This document shows positions 1-7,706 of a stretch of DNA of 64,000 nucleotides, piece after piece. The translations under genes and the position numbers were made by a program. Under the pieces are notes generated by a model, which was given only the letters and a program-made list of their open reading frames with translations, made no database searches and was not told where the DNA came from. Positions within the stretch are counted from its first letter, which is position 1. Each line of letters opens with the position of its first letter. Source of the stretch: Devosia sp. LC5 (GTDB lineage: Bacteria; Pseudomonadota; Alphaproteobacteria; Rhizobiales; Devosiaceae); assembly GCF_000735585.1 (NCBI RefSeq), contig NZ_JNNO01000034.1:124001-188000 (forward strand), read 5' to 3'.

Positions 1-54
1 GCCCGAAACCACAAGCGCCAGCATAGCGGCGGCCCCAATCGCCTTCGCGCTCAT
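1..54 (-). CDS. Partial N-terminus of a secreted or membrane protein
   Basis: Only the first 18 codons are inside the window; the gene runs off the left edge. The translation (MSAKAIGAAAMLALVVSG) has a Lys near the start and then a small hydrophobic stretch, as in a Sec signal peptide. An in-frame ATG at position 78 would add eight residues before this; I prefer the one at 54 because it gives a cleaner signal peptide. The product cannot be named. It lies on the far side of the tRNA-Arg gene and so probably belongs to the host chromosome. Confidence 0.4.
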   Translation of the reverse strand, partial: MSAKAIGAAAMLALVVSG

Positions 55-78
55 CCCAAATGTGTGTACATCTGCCAT

Positions 79-797
79 AAGGTCACCCCAGACCGTTTCC
101 ATAGAAGGCGCGATAGAGTGCCGACCTGAAAAAAGCATTACGATTTTAACCATAAGCCCGGCGCAACGGCAAAACCTGCCGCGCAGCCATTCAAGCCCCA
201 GCGCGATAAGGATAAATCGAGGCGGCTTGATGGCAAAATCGCGATGGAGCGCGGGCGGGCATTCATCTGTTCCCGATAGACCGGGAGTCTCGGTCCAGTT
301 CCTTCCCCTCGTGCGGGCAGGTGCCGTGTAGTCCAAATACGCCCGTGCCGGCGAGGAGAGTTCCCCCGCCCCCACCTTCCCACAAGAGGGAGATAGGCAG
401 ACGGGGCTTGCCGGGCGGCGGACAGCGCCCTCACGCGGCCTGAGCGAACGACCTCTCCGCCTGCTGCTATTCCCTCCAGTCACCGTCATCATCCGGCTTG
501 TCCACGTGATCCGCGCGGCGGCAACCGATTTGCCCGGACAAATCAGGTAATGACCATGGGAGCTTGGCTTGGGGGACGACGCGGAGACGTCCTCAAACCG
601 AACACCGCCTCAAAAGGGGGTGGGATGAAGTGGCGCCAAGCCAATTCTGAGCGGGATGTTGATTGGAGGGCGGTCACGACGCCATTGGAGCCCGCCAATG
701 CCGTGATACGGGATTTCTTGTTCACCCCCGTTGCGCGGCTCACACTCTTTAGCTAGTTTGCACCCCGTTCAGCCGGGGTCCGCCCCGCCCCACGGAT
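79..797. other. Intergenic stretch without a recognisable gene
   Basis: This GC-rich stretch has short open frames on both strands, but none has a protein-like composition, a plausible ribosome binding site or a family I recognise. It separates the partial gene at the left edge from the truncated tRNA-Arg copy. Confidence 0.5.
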
Positions 798-843
<46 letters not shown>

Positions 844-1088
844 CTAAGTCAAGCCTGCTGTAGGCGAGTGGCGAAAAAATAGAGGAAAACCAAGCGATTG
901 GTGAAGCTGGGAGGAAGTAACAAAATCGGTTCCGAGGTCGCGGAAGCACCACGGAAGCAAACTGAAGGAGGTTGTAGAGAACGAACGGCGAGGATCGGCA
1001 GGGTTATGCACCCGTACCGTTTGAGCCGATTCGATTACTGGATTCGGGATTGACCCTGTTCGGTCTCGGACACTATCTGAACATTGAT

Positions 1089-1165
1089 GCACCCGTAGCT
1101 CAGCTGGATAGAGCGCCACCCTCCGAAGGTGGAGGCCACACGTTCGAATCGTGTCGGGTGCGCCA
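1089..1165 (+). tRNA. tRNA-Arg (anticodon CCG), likely ICE attachment site
   Basis: A full cloverleaf is visible: acceptor GCACCCG paired with CGGGTGC, anticodon stem CCACC/GGTGG around the loop CTCCGAA (anticodon CCG), T-arm ACACG-TTCGAAT-CGTGT, discriminator G and an encoded CCA. tRNA-Arg genes are common integration targets of tyrosine-recombinase ICEs. Conjugation DNA lies immediately 3' of this gene, so its 3' end is the best candidate for the left attachment site. No matching 3'-end repeat was found inside the window, so the other attachment site must lie outside it. Confidence 0.95.
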
Positions 1166-1335
1166 CCACCCCCACCAGGGGTTGGCTTGGCGGGTTAGAG
1201 CGTTCCTCCCTGCCTGAAGCGCCCTCCTATAATTGAAGCCGTGCTGGTCTGTCAGCTCGATGTCGGTCCGGCGCTGGGGTTGACCCCGGTGCTCAACCAA
1301 TCGGGCGAAAGCCATCGCGTCGGCCGCGTGTCCCT

Positions 1336-1518
1336 GTGCGGCGACGAATTGACCTGCTTCGCGCCGGCAACGGCGAGCGCTGGGCCTCGATCCCGGCGTT
1401 CAAGCGCACCGTGCGCGGCATCCGCGTCGAGGTCGGCATGATCCGGTGGCAATGCACCAAGGACTACAAGATCGTGCCGATCCGTCGGCACGTCCTTGCG
1501 CCAGCCGTGCGGGCGTGA
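1336..1518 (+). pseudogene. Fragment of a PAPS-reductase-like gene
   Basis: The 60-codon frame contains GERWASIPAFKR followed shortly by VGMIRWQCTKDYKIVPIRR. Both segments match the PAPS-reductase-like protein at 58243-59193 (NRWASIPAFTR and VGMIRRQCTGDYKIVPIRR), but the roughly 30 residues between them there are missing and both termini are absent. It is therefore an internally deleted relic. The changes from the intact copy show it comes from a related element rather than a recent duplication, and its position next to the tRNA suggests decay of an earlier ICE in the same site. Confidence 0.8.
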
Positions 1519-1685
1519 TTCCTCCTCCGACGCGGCGGGGACGGTTGTGACACTCAAGTCATGTCCGCCTCCGATCCTTCGGAAACTCGGCTTGCGGCGC
1601 TGACCGCCAAGGTCGGCCCTGCGGAATGCTTCCGTAACTTTGCAAGTCCGGATACAGTGTTGACTGGAAGCGATCTCGTCACGTC

Positions 1686-2411
1686 ATGCCAGAGCCTATG
1701 AACCGCCCTTACATCAAACACATCGGCATCGTGGGCTGCTCGGCAGAGGGTGCGGCACTCTGCTACAAGACAATCTGTCAGGAGGGAGCTGCGCTGCTGG
1801 GCGAACATGCGCACCCGCAGATTTCGATGCACACGCACTCGCTTGCCGATTACGTCGAGTGCTTGGAACGAGGCGACCTCGACGGTGTCGCGGAGTTGAT
1901 GCTTAGTTCTGCGCGGAAGATCCAAGCGAGCGGTGCCGACTTCCTGATCTGCCCGGACAACACGATTCACCAAGCCATGGATCATGTGATCCCGCTTTCG
2001 CCGCTACCCTGGTTGCACATCGCGGAGGTGGTCGCGGCCGAGGCGGTGAGGAAGGGATATCGCCGGATCGGGCTCATTGGCACGCGCTGGCTGGTCGACA
2101 GCGACGTGTACCCGAGCCGCCTGTTGGCGGTGGGGCTCGACCATGTGCGCCCGAAGCCGGGCGAGCGCGAGCGCCTCGGAGAAATCATCATGTCGGAGCT
2201 GGTGAATGGCGTCTTTGACCCGTCCAGCATCGCCTACTTCAAAAAAGTAATCGAGCGCTTGAAGGCAAAGGGCTGCGACGCGGTCGCGCTTGCCTGCACT
2301 GAGATACCGCTCATCATCAACGACAACAATTCAGCGTTGCCGACACTAGACTCGACGCGTCTACTCGCGCGGGCGGCGTTGAGGCGTGCTGTAGCGCCTT
2401 CATCTCCTTGA
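1686..2411 (+). CDS. Aspartate/glutamate racemase family protein
   Basis: The 241-aa product has the family's two-cysteine layout: Cys89 in LICPDNTIH and Cys204 in ALACTEIPLI, which act as the two acid/base residues of cofactor-independent amino-acid racemases. The N-terminal segment IGIVGCSAEG fits the first strand of the fold. Length matches the usual 230-250 aa. Two starts are possible (1686 and 1698, both ATG). The substrate cannot be deduced. It stands alone between the PAPS-reductase relic and an orphan leader element, so it is probably cargo. A broad-specificity amino-acid racemase of the YgeA type is the most likely role. Confidence 0.85.
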   Translation: MPEPMNRPYIKHIGIVGCSAEGAALCYKTICQEGAALLGEHAHPQISMHTHSLADYVECLERGDLDGVAELMLSSARKIQASGADFLICPDNTIHQAMDHVIPLSPLPWLHIAEVVAAEAVRKGYRRIGLIGTRWLVDSDVYPSRLLAVGLDHVRPKPGERERLGEIIMSELVNGVFDPSSIAYFKKVIERLKAKGCDAVALACTEIPLIINDNNSALPTLDSTRLLARAALRRAVAPSSP

Positions 2412-2637
2412 ATGTGAACTAAGCGGATGTACGCGCCCCGGTGTCAAAAGCGAGGTCGGTCGTGACACCAGCAACGCACCTCAGTCTTTCCACGGACTGC
2501 AGAGTGTTAGAACCGCCGGTCACAAGTGGACCTTTTTCAAGATTTGCCGGGCGAATTGGCAACGACCGCGAGTGAGTCGGGTGAGGTCATCCCGCTCCAG
2601 CGTCCACGCCGTCCTCGCCCCGTGAACACCGGGAGGT

Positions 2638-2694
2638 TGAGAGTAAGAGGGCTGCGCCGGTCTTCGTGACGGGTTGGAGGCCGAGAGAGAGGCT
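2638..2694 (+). repeat. Orphan copy (E) of the 54-57 bp leader element
   Basis: It reads TGAGAGTAAGAG, a 23-nt variable spacer, GTGACGGGTTGGAGG and then CCGAGAGAGAGGCT. The same layout lies directly upstream of the genes starting at 54027, 55209, 58106 and 60152 on the minus strand. Here it points rightward and no gene start follows: it runs straight into the broken dehydrogenase fragment. With the PAPS-reductase relic it marks remains of a second ICE of the same family. Confidence 0.75.
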
Positions 2695-3016
2695 CCCGCT
2701 CGCGCCCGGCTGACGATGTGCGCGGCATCCAGAACGTTCTCGGGAAGCCACAATCCAGGGGGCGGCACTGGTCGCCCATCGAGGCCCAGCAATCGTTCCA
2801 GGGCAAACGCTACGGCGCTACCACTGGCTTTGGTATGGAAACCTTCCCCTCGATAGCGATCCGCAAATTTTCAGGCCGATGGTCCCGCATACGCCTCTCG
2901 ATCTCGATGACGACTTCGTGGCGGGCTTTCGGTGTAGCTGCCGATTCGCGAATAGCAACGTCGAAGCGAACCGACCGTGCCTTCGTGGCTGCGGCGATGC
3001 TGGTTACGTGCAGATT
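2695..3016 (-). pseudogene. C-terminal fragment of a saccharopine-dehydrogenase-like gene
   Basis: Read leftward, the sequence encodes SIAAATKARSVRFDVAIRE, then after a frame change LERLLGLDGR and GLWLPENVLDAAHIVSRAR. These match the last third of the intact protein at 23223-24215, in the same order. The N-terminal NAD(P)-binding part is missing, at least one frameshift is present, and homology stops where the orphan leader element begins. It lies just downstream of a TetR gene on the same strand, as if a deletion had fused a dehydrogenase/TetR module to old ICE DNA. Confidence 0.8.
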
Positions 3017-3072
3017 CCGTTGAAGTGCATGATAGATAGAAAGCGCCGAATACGTCACCCGAAACGCGGCCC

Positions 3073-3654
3073 TCAAACTTCGTTTGTTCCTGACGCGATG
3101 CCCCGCAATAAAATGGCGATATGCTTTTCGAGCAATTCAGTGCCGCGCGCTTTCGTCAGACTCCACGCGACAGCGTTCGCCAGCAGAAAAACATCCTCGG
3201 CTGTGACATCGGCTCGAATCTGCCCGGTCTCTTTGCCGCGAACCAGAACACGATCCGTCAAGCTCTCCAGCGATCCGCACAATTCGGCAAAGCTTCCCGA
3301 CTTCCCCACTGAGGCATCTAACACGCGGTTCGGCAAACCGCTGTAGGTTCTCGAAAATAGGGCCAGTTCCCGCAGCCATTCGCCCAAGGCTTTCAAGGGG
3401 TAACGCGCACGCACACGCTTGTCCGCGTTTCTTGCCAACTGTTCCACATCGTCCTGGATCGCCGCCGCTATCAGGTCTTCCCGTGTCGGAAAGTGGCGAT
3501 AGAGCGTGCCCTGGCCCACCCCCACTGTCTTAGCAATCTCTTCCAGGGAGGCATCGACGCCCTTGGATGCGAAGGCCGCCCTGGCAGTCTCGACGATCAG
3601 ATCACGATTGCGGCGTGCGTCCGCGCGAAGGGGGCGCTTGGAGGAGGTTGTCAT
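3073..3654 (-). CDS. TetR-family repressor of the adjacent efflux operon
   Basis: The 193-aa protein begins with a typical TetR DNA-binding domain; the recognition helix GVGQGTLYRHF is at residues 45-55. The rest is a helical ligand-binding and dimerisation domain. It is divergent from the MFS gene, and the 30-odd bases between them hold two palindromes (3680-3715) suited to TetR dimers, so it most likely represses both itself and the MFS/NmrA operon until an efflux substrate binds. The ligand is unknown. A divergent TetR beside a DHA2-type pump is the classical local-regulator arrangement. Confidence 0.9.
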   Translation of the reverse strand: MTTSSKRPLRADARRNRDLIVETARAAFASKGVDASLEEIAKTVGVGQGTLYRHFPTREDLIAAAIQDDVEQLARNADKRVRARYPLKALGEWLRELALFSRTYSGLPNRVLDASVGKSGSFAELCGSLESLTDRVLVRGKETGQIRADVTAEDVFLLANAVAWSLTKARGTELLEKHIAILLRGIASGTNEV

Positions 3655-3669
3655 GTCTCAGCATAGCAC

Positions 3670-3699
3670 TTGACATAAACGGACACCATGTCCACTTAT
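3670..3699 (+). promoter_or_regulatory. Probable promoter of the MFS/NmrA operon
   Basis: A perfect -35 hexamer TTGACA lies at 3670-3675. A weak -10 candidate (ACTTAT, 3694-3699) follows after 18 bases, between the two operator palindromes. Transcription would then start near 3706, downstream of the ATG at 3688, which supports using the later start codon at 3733. Confidence 0.5.
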
Positions 3700-3715
3700 T
3701 CGGACACAATGTCCG
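3680..3715. promoter_or_regulatory. Tandem TetR operators GGACA-N3-TGTCC
   Basis: Two near-identical palindromes are visible: CGGACA-CCA-TGTCCA at 3680-3694 and CGGACA-CAA-TGTCCG at 3701-3715. Their centres are 21 bp apart, two helical turns, so two repressor dimers could sit on the same face of the DNA. They overlap the expected promoter and lie between the divergent tetR and MFS genes. Confidence 0.8.
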
Positions 3716-3732
3716 CTTGTGAGGGGTCCGTC

Positions 3733-5298
3733 GTGCCCGATTCTGAGAATGCCCAGCCTGTTCCATCAGCTCGGAGCCGTTGGTTTGCTCTGGCAGCCCT
3801 CGTCCTGCCCGTCCTGCTGGTCTCCATGGACCTCTCCGTCCTCTACTTGGCAGTCCCCCACATAAGCGCCGATCTGACACCAAGCAGCAATCAGATGCTG
3901 TGGATACTCGATATTTACGGATTTGTACTGGCAGGGCTTCTTATTGTGATGGGAAGCCTGGGCGACAGGATTGGCCGCCGTAGGCTGTTGCTCGCCGGAG
4001 CCTCGCTGTTCGGTGTGGCGTCATTGCTGGCGGCCTTTGCGCCAAGCCCCGAGTTCCTCATCGCGTCCCGCGCCTTGATGGGGGTGGGCGGGGCCACGCT
4101 TATGCCGTCGACGCTGGCGCTGATTCGTAATATTTTCCATGACCCTGAAGAAAGAACGCGCGCCATTGGCATATGGACCGCTGCCTTTGCCGGTGGTGGG
4201 GTTCTCGGCCCCGTAGTGGGAGGTGTGCTTCTGAGCCACTTCGACTGGGGTTCTGTCTTTCTTATCAATGTCCCGGTCATCATCACCCTGCTCGTTGTCG
4301 CACCGAAGCTCGTGCCGGAGCATCGCAACGATGAACAAAGCGGCTTTGATCTTGTTGGTGCAGCCCTGTCATTGGCTGCGGTTCTCGCGTTCGTTTACGC
4401 ACTCAAAAAGGGAGCCGAAGAGGGCCTCTGGTCCGTTTCCAGCGGCTCGTTCCTGTTGCTCAGCTTGATCCTACTGGTTGTCTTTTTTGCGCAGCAACGC
4501 TCGACACACCAACCGCTGATCGACTTCACCTTGTTTCGGCGCAGAAAGTTCGTTGCGGGCATCCTCGCGGTTACGCTGGGAATGTTGGCGCTGACCGGCC
4601 CAACCATGTATCTGGCGCAGTATCTCCAACTTGTCCTGTCCATGTCTCCGCTGACGGCGGCGCTCTGGATGGCCCCCCTTACGTTTGCGTCAATGGCTGG
4701 AGCGATGGGTGCAACTGTTGTCGTCGCACGGTGGGGTCTTCCGCGCACCCTGTTCGTAGGGTTCCTTCTGGCCTCAGGTGGTTTGGCGATTACGGCGACA
4801 ACTCCATCGCAGAACGGTCTAGCTATCGTGTTGATCGGCGGCGCTCTGCTGGGCGCTGGCGTAACGACAATCATGTCGCTCTCAACAGACGTGGTGGTGG
4901 CTGCCGCGCCGATAGAGCGCGCAGGAGCAGCTTCTGCACTGTCGGAAACCGGCTCCGAACTCGGTGCAGCGTTAGGTATTGCTCTCACGGGAACGCTGGG
5001 CACCGTGATTTACCGCTCTTCGTTGACGCTTCCCGCTGAACTTCCAGAAGATTTACACGAGGTCGCAGCGCAAACACTCGGCGCAGCCATAGCGGTTGCC
5101 GATACTCTCACCGGGTCAACCGCCGATGCGCTTCGTTTGAGCGCTCGACAAGCCTTCACCTCCGGCTTCACCACGGCAGCGGGTGTGGGAGCAATCATGA
5201 TGTTTGCGCTTGGCGTGCTGGTTCCCTGGCTCATGCGATCCGCACCCGTCGAACGCGACATTCAAACCCCGGTGATACCAAAGGCCGCAAAGGAGTAA
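3733..5298 (+). CDS. MFS drug efflux transporter, DHA2 (14-TM) type
   Basis: This proton-driven multidrug exporter of the inner membrane resembles SmvA-type quaternary-ammonium/viologen pumps. MFS motif A appears as GDRIGRRRLLL after TM2, and antiporter motif C as GGGVLGPVVGG in TM5; about 14 hydrophobic segments fit the DHA2 group. The frame is open from ATG 3688, but that codon and ATG 3709 lie inside operator palindromes. GTG 3733 has a good ribosome site (GAGGGG, 3721-3726), so I chose it, giving 521 aa. The NmrA-like gene follows after 4 bases. The substrate is inferred only from the family. Confidence 0.9.
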   Translation: MPDSENAQPVPSARSRWFALAALVLPVLLVSMDLSVLYLAVPHISADLTPSSNQMLWILDIYGFVLAGLLIVMGSLGDRIGRRRLLLAGASLFGVASLLAAFAPSPEFLIASRALMGVGGATLMPSTLALIRNIFHDPEERTRAIGIWTAAFAGGGVLGPVVGGVLLSHFDWGSVFLINVPVIITLLVVAPKLVPEHRNDEQSGFDLVGAALSLAAVLAFVYALKKGAEEGLWSVSSGSFLLLSLILLVVFFAQQRSTHQPLIDFTLFRRRKFVAGILAVTLGMLALTGPTMYLAQYLQLVLSMSPLTAALWMAPLTFASMAGAMGATVVVARWGLPRTLFVGFLLASGGLAITATTPSQNGLAIVLIGGALLGAGVTTIMSLSTDVVVAAAPIERAGAASALSETGSELGAALGIALTGTLGTVIYRSSLTLPAELPEDLHEVAAQTLGAAIAVADTLTGSTADALRLSARQAFTSGFTTAAGVGAIMMFALGVLVPWLMRSAPVERDIQTPVIPKAAKE

Positions 5299-5302
5299 GA
5301 AT

Positions 5303-6139
5303 ATGATCGTGGTTACAGGCGCTACAGGTTCAGTCGGACAGCATCTGGTTCGGAACCTTCACTCGCAACAGGTCGATGTCGTCGCGGCGGTGCGAGATCA
5401 GAAACGTGCTTCGTTGCCGGCCGGGGTTCGAAGCGTTGCCATGGACGTCGGGGACCTATCGTCAATTGAAAGGGCTGTAGCGGGGGCAGAAGCCGTTTTC
5501 TGGCTCTGGCCGTCACTGTCCGGTTCGGAGACTGCCGAGGTTGCGGAGGACATAGGCAGGATACTAGGAGCTTCCGGCGCGCGCATTACATATCTTTCGG
5601 CTGAGGCAGCCGCCTCAGAGCCTACTTCGTCATGGGCGATAATGGAAAATGCCATCGAGCAGGCGGTCTCAAAATGGACGACCCTGCGCTGTGTGGGATT
5701 CGCGAAGAATGCGCGCATGTGGATTCCGCAAATTCAAGCGGGCGACCGAGTTCGCTGGCCGTTTGGGAACGCGACACGCTCATTGATTCATGAGGCGGAC
5801 ATCGCTGAATCGGCCGCTGCGACGCTGATAGACGAGAGGCACGCCGGTCAGCGCTATACGCTGACAGGGCCAAACGCATTGAAGCAGATCGATCAGGTTA
5901 GAATCATCGGAAATGCCATTGGCCGCAGCCTGTATTGGGACGAAGAGCCCGAAGAGGATGCACGTATTCGCCTTACGGAAGAATTTGAGGATTCCGGGCT
6001 GGCTGGATACATTCTGGAGAGTTGGCGCTCTTTCATTGATAAGCCCGAACCCGTCACTTCATCCGTCCGAATGCTGACAGGGCGTGATCCCAGATCGTTT
6101 GAAAGCTGGGCTCTAGATCATGTGGATGAGTTCCGTTGA
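5303..6139 (+). CDS. NmrA-like NAD(P)-binding protein
   Basis: The 278-aa protein begins with a Rossmann nucleotide-binding motif (VVTGATGSVGQ, from residue 3) and continues as an atypical short-chain dehydrogenase of the NmrA/azoreductase-like group. It lacks the usual YxxxK catalytic pair in a clear form, so it may sense NAD(P)(H) or reduce quinone-like compounds; the sequence does not decide. A ribosome site (AAGGAG) lies within the end of the MFS gene, showing translational coupling. With the TetR and MFS genes it forms a stress or detoxification module like the TetR/NmrA cassette at 17.4-19 kb. Confidence 0.85.
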   Translation: MIVVTGATGSVGQHLVRNLHSQQVDVVAAVRDQKRASLPAGVRSVAMDVGDLSSIERAVAGAEAVFWLWPSLSGSETAEVAEDIGRILGASGARITYLSAEAAASEPTSSWAIMENAIEQAVSKWTTLRCVGFAKNARMWIPQIQAGDRVRWPFGNATRSLIHEADIAESAAATLIDERHAGQRYTLTGPNALKQIDQVRIIGNAIGRSLYWDEEPEEDARIRLTEEFEDSGLAGYILESWRSFIDKPEPVTSSVRMLTGRDPRSFESWALDHVDEFR

Positions 6140-6196
6140 CCAGAGGGCGGCATGCGCCCGCTGCGTTTTGCACCGATAATTGATCGCCAATGGGGA

Positions 6197-6526
6197 ATGC
6201 CGACCTCGTTGGGGTCGCGTATTCCCCTAGCGTCACTCATCCAGACGCTCGCCGTCGCCGAATATCTGAACTTTCGCCAAGTGGCGAACGCGCTCGGCGT
6301 GGTGCAATCCAGCGTCAGCGCGCGCGTGAAGGTGCTGGAGGACGACGTTGGTATCCTGCTGTTCGAGCGTCACGCGCGCGGCGTCCGGCTGACGGAAGCC
6401 GGCCGACATTTCATCAAACATGTGGCGGCCGGCGTCGATCAACTCGACCATGCCGTGATGACCGCCGGCATGGCGGCGTCGGGAGAAGGCGGTCGCCTGC
6501 GCATCGGCATCCGTTGGGTAAGATGA
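6197..6526 (+). pseudogene. Truncated LysR regulator (DNA-binding half only)
   Basis: It encodes about 110 aa: a LysR winged helix-turn-helix (LNFRQVANALGVVQSSVSAR, then LLFERHARGVRLTEAG) and the linker helix. It stops after GRLRIGIRWVR, exactly where the effector-binding domain should begin, and the last codons overlap the start of the next LysR gene. Full LysR proteins are about 300 aa, so two thirds is missing. The abrupt fusion to another LysR start suggests recombination between regulator genes. A start at 6152 is possible; 6197 is nearer to a purine-rich site. Confidence 0.75.
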
Positions 6527-7533
6527 CGCCTGCGGATGAAACCAGCTTTGAGCTTCGGCATCTGCGCTACGTGATTGCGGCGGCGGAACATGGCGGGATC
6601 CGTCGTGCCGCCCGGCAACTCGGCGTTGACCCAGGTGCTGTCAGCCGCCGCATCCGCGAATTGGAAGATGAGATTGGCGTGGCCCTGTTCATTCGTGGAC
6701 AGGGCGGCGTCATTCTCACCTTCGCGGGCGAGCGGTTTATCCATCGGGCGCGCAGGGCGCTGAACCAGCTCACCCATGCTACGCTTGACGCTGGCGCCAT
6801 TGGACGGGGTCAGGCGGGTGTCGTCAGGATCGGGCTGATGTCCTCGATGGCTTCAGGCTTCATCGCCGAGTTGGTAGATGTCTACGCCGCCGATCACGCC
6901 CAGGTGCGGATCGATTATATCGAAGGTGACGCTTCCGATCATGTTCCAGCAATCCGGCAGCACCGGCTGGATGTCGCCTTCCTGACCGGCACGCCTGCGG
7001 CGGAAGGCTGCGACGTTTCGTATCTGTGGAGCGAGCGCGTCTATGTCGTGATGTCGACCCGACATGAACTGGCCGGAAAAGAGGAAATCTCTTGGAGTGA
7101 CCTTCGGAATCAGGAATTCACCGTCAGCGAAGCGCAGTCGGGATCGGAAATCCGAGACTATCTGGTGAAGCATCTCGCCGAACTCGGCCATAGCCCACCT
7201 ATTCAGAAGCATGCGGTTTATCGGGACACCCTGATGCAAATCGTCGCCGGCGGAAACTGCCTGACGCTGACCAGCGAGGCGACGATTGCCACACAGTTTC
7301 CGGGTATCGTGTATCGACCGCTCACCGAAGAAAGCCTGCCCTTCTGCGCGGTCTGGTCGCCCCGCAACGACAATCCTGCCTTCCGTCGTCTTCTCAGCCT
7401 GGCCAAGGTGATCTCGAAACGCTGCGAGGCCAGCATTGTCACGACGGGCCTGACTGGTCCTTTGGAAAGCGGGATGAATGGTTCTGATCCGGCGCCCGTC
7501 GCGCCTTCGCAAAGCCCCGATCCGTCGCAATGA
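6523..7533 (+). CDS. LysR-family regulator (copy 1 of 3 close paralogues)
   Basis: The product is about 336 aa: an N-terminal LysR helix-turn-helix (GGIRRAARQLGVDPGAVSRR) and a periplasmic-binding-like effector domain. It is closely similar to the LysR genes at 22232-23137 and 26161-27075, including the segment FCAVWSPRNDNPAFRR near the C-terminus. Compared with those copies it has about 29 extra C-terminal residues, which read antisense through the end of the DUF2274 gene. The natural stop was therefore probably lost at a junction. Its target is unknown. Confidence 0.85.
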   Translation: MTPADETSFELRHLRYVIAAAEHGGIRRAARQLGVDPGAVSRRIRELEDEIGVALFIRGQGGVILTFAGERFIHRARRALNQLTHATLDAGAIGRGQAGVVRIGLMSSMASGFIAELVDVYAADHAQVRIDYIEGDASDHVPAIRQHRLDVAFLTGTPAAEGCDVSYLWSERVYVVMSTRHELAGKEEISWSDLRNQEFTVSEAQSGSEIRDYLVKHLAELGHSPPIQKHAVYRDTLMQIVAGGNCLTLTSEATIATQFPGIVYRPLTEESLPFCAVWSPRNDNPAFRRLLSLAKVISKRCEASIVTTGLTGPLESGMNGSDPAPVAPSQSPDPSQ

Positions 7534-7705
7534 ACCGTTCCAGCATCGGCACGATCAGCCGCTTCGGATCGGCAGCAGTCTGGCCGCTCTCCCGGGCCAT
7601 CGCCTCGGCATAGGCGACCAGATCCCGATGCAGACTGCCTGGCAGGTCTATTGTCACCTTGACCGGCTTGTCTTCGGTAACCGGGCCGAGTTTCAGCTTG
7701 GTCAT
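7439..7705 (-). CDS. DUF2274 protein, last gene of the trb operon
   Basis: This small protein of unknown function (88 aa from ATG 7705) commonly ends trb operons of this ICE type. The core reads KLKLGPVTEDKPVKVTIDLP, with a later segment RLIVPMLERFIATDRGF, resembling a CopG-like ribbon-helix-helix. The start lies just past the trbI stop. A start at 7717 would overlap trbI. The C-terminal tail overlaps the end of the convergent LysR gene by 95 bp, so the last residues may be non-native. Confidence 0.75.
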   Translation of the reverse strand: MTKLKLGPVTEDKPVKVTIDLPGSLHRDLVAYAEAMARESGQTAADPKRLIVPMLERFIATDRGFAKARRAPDQNHSSRFPKDQSGPS

Positions 7706-7706
7706 A

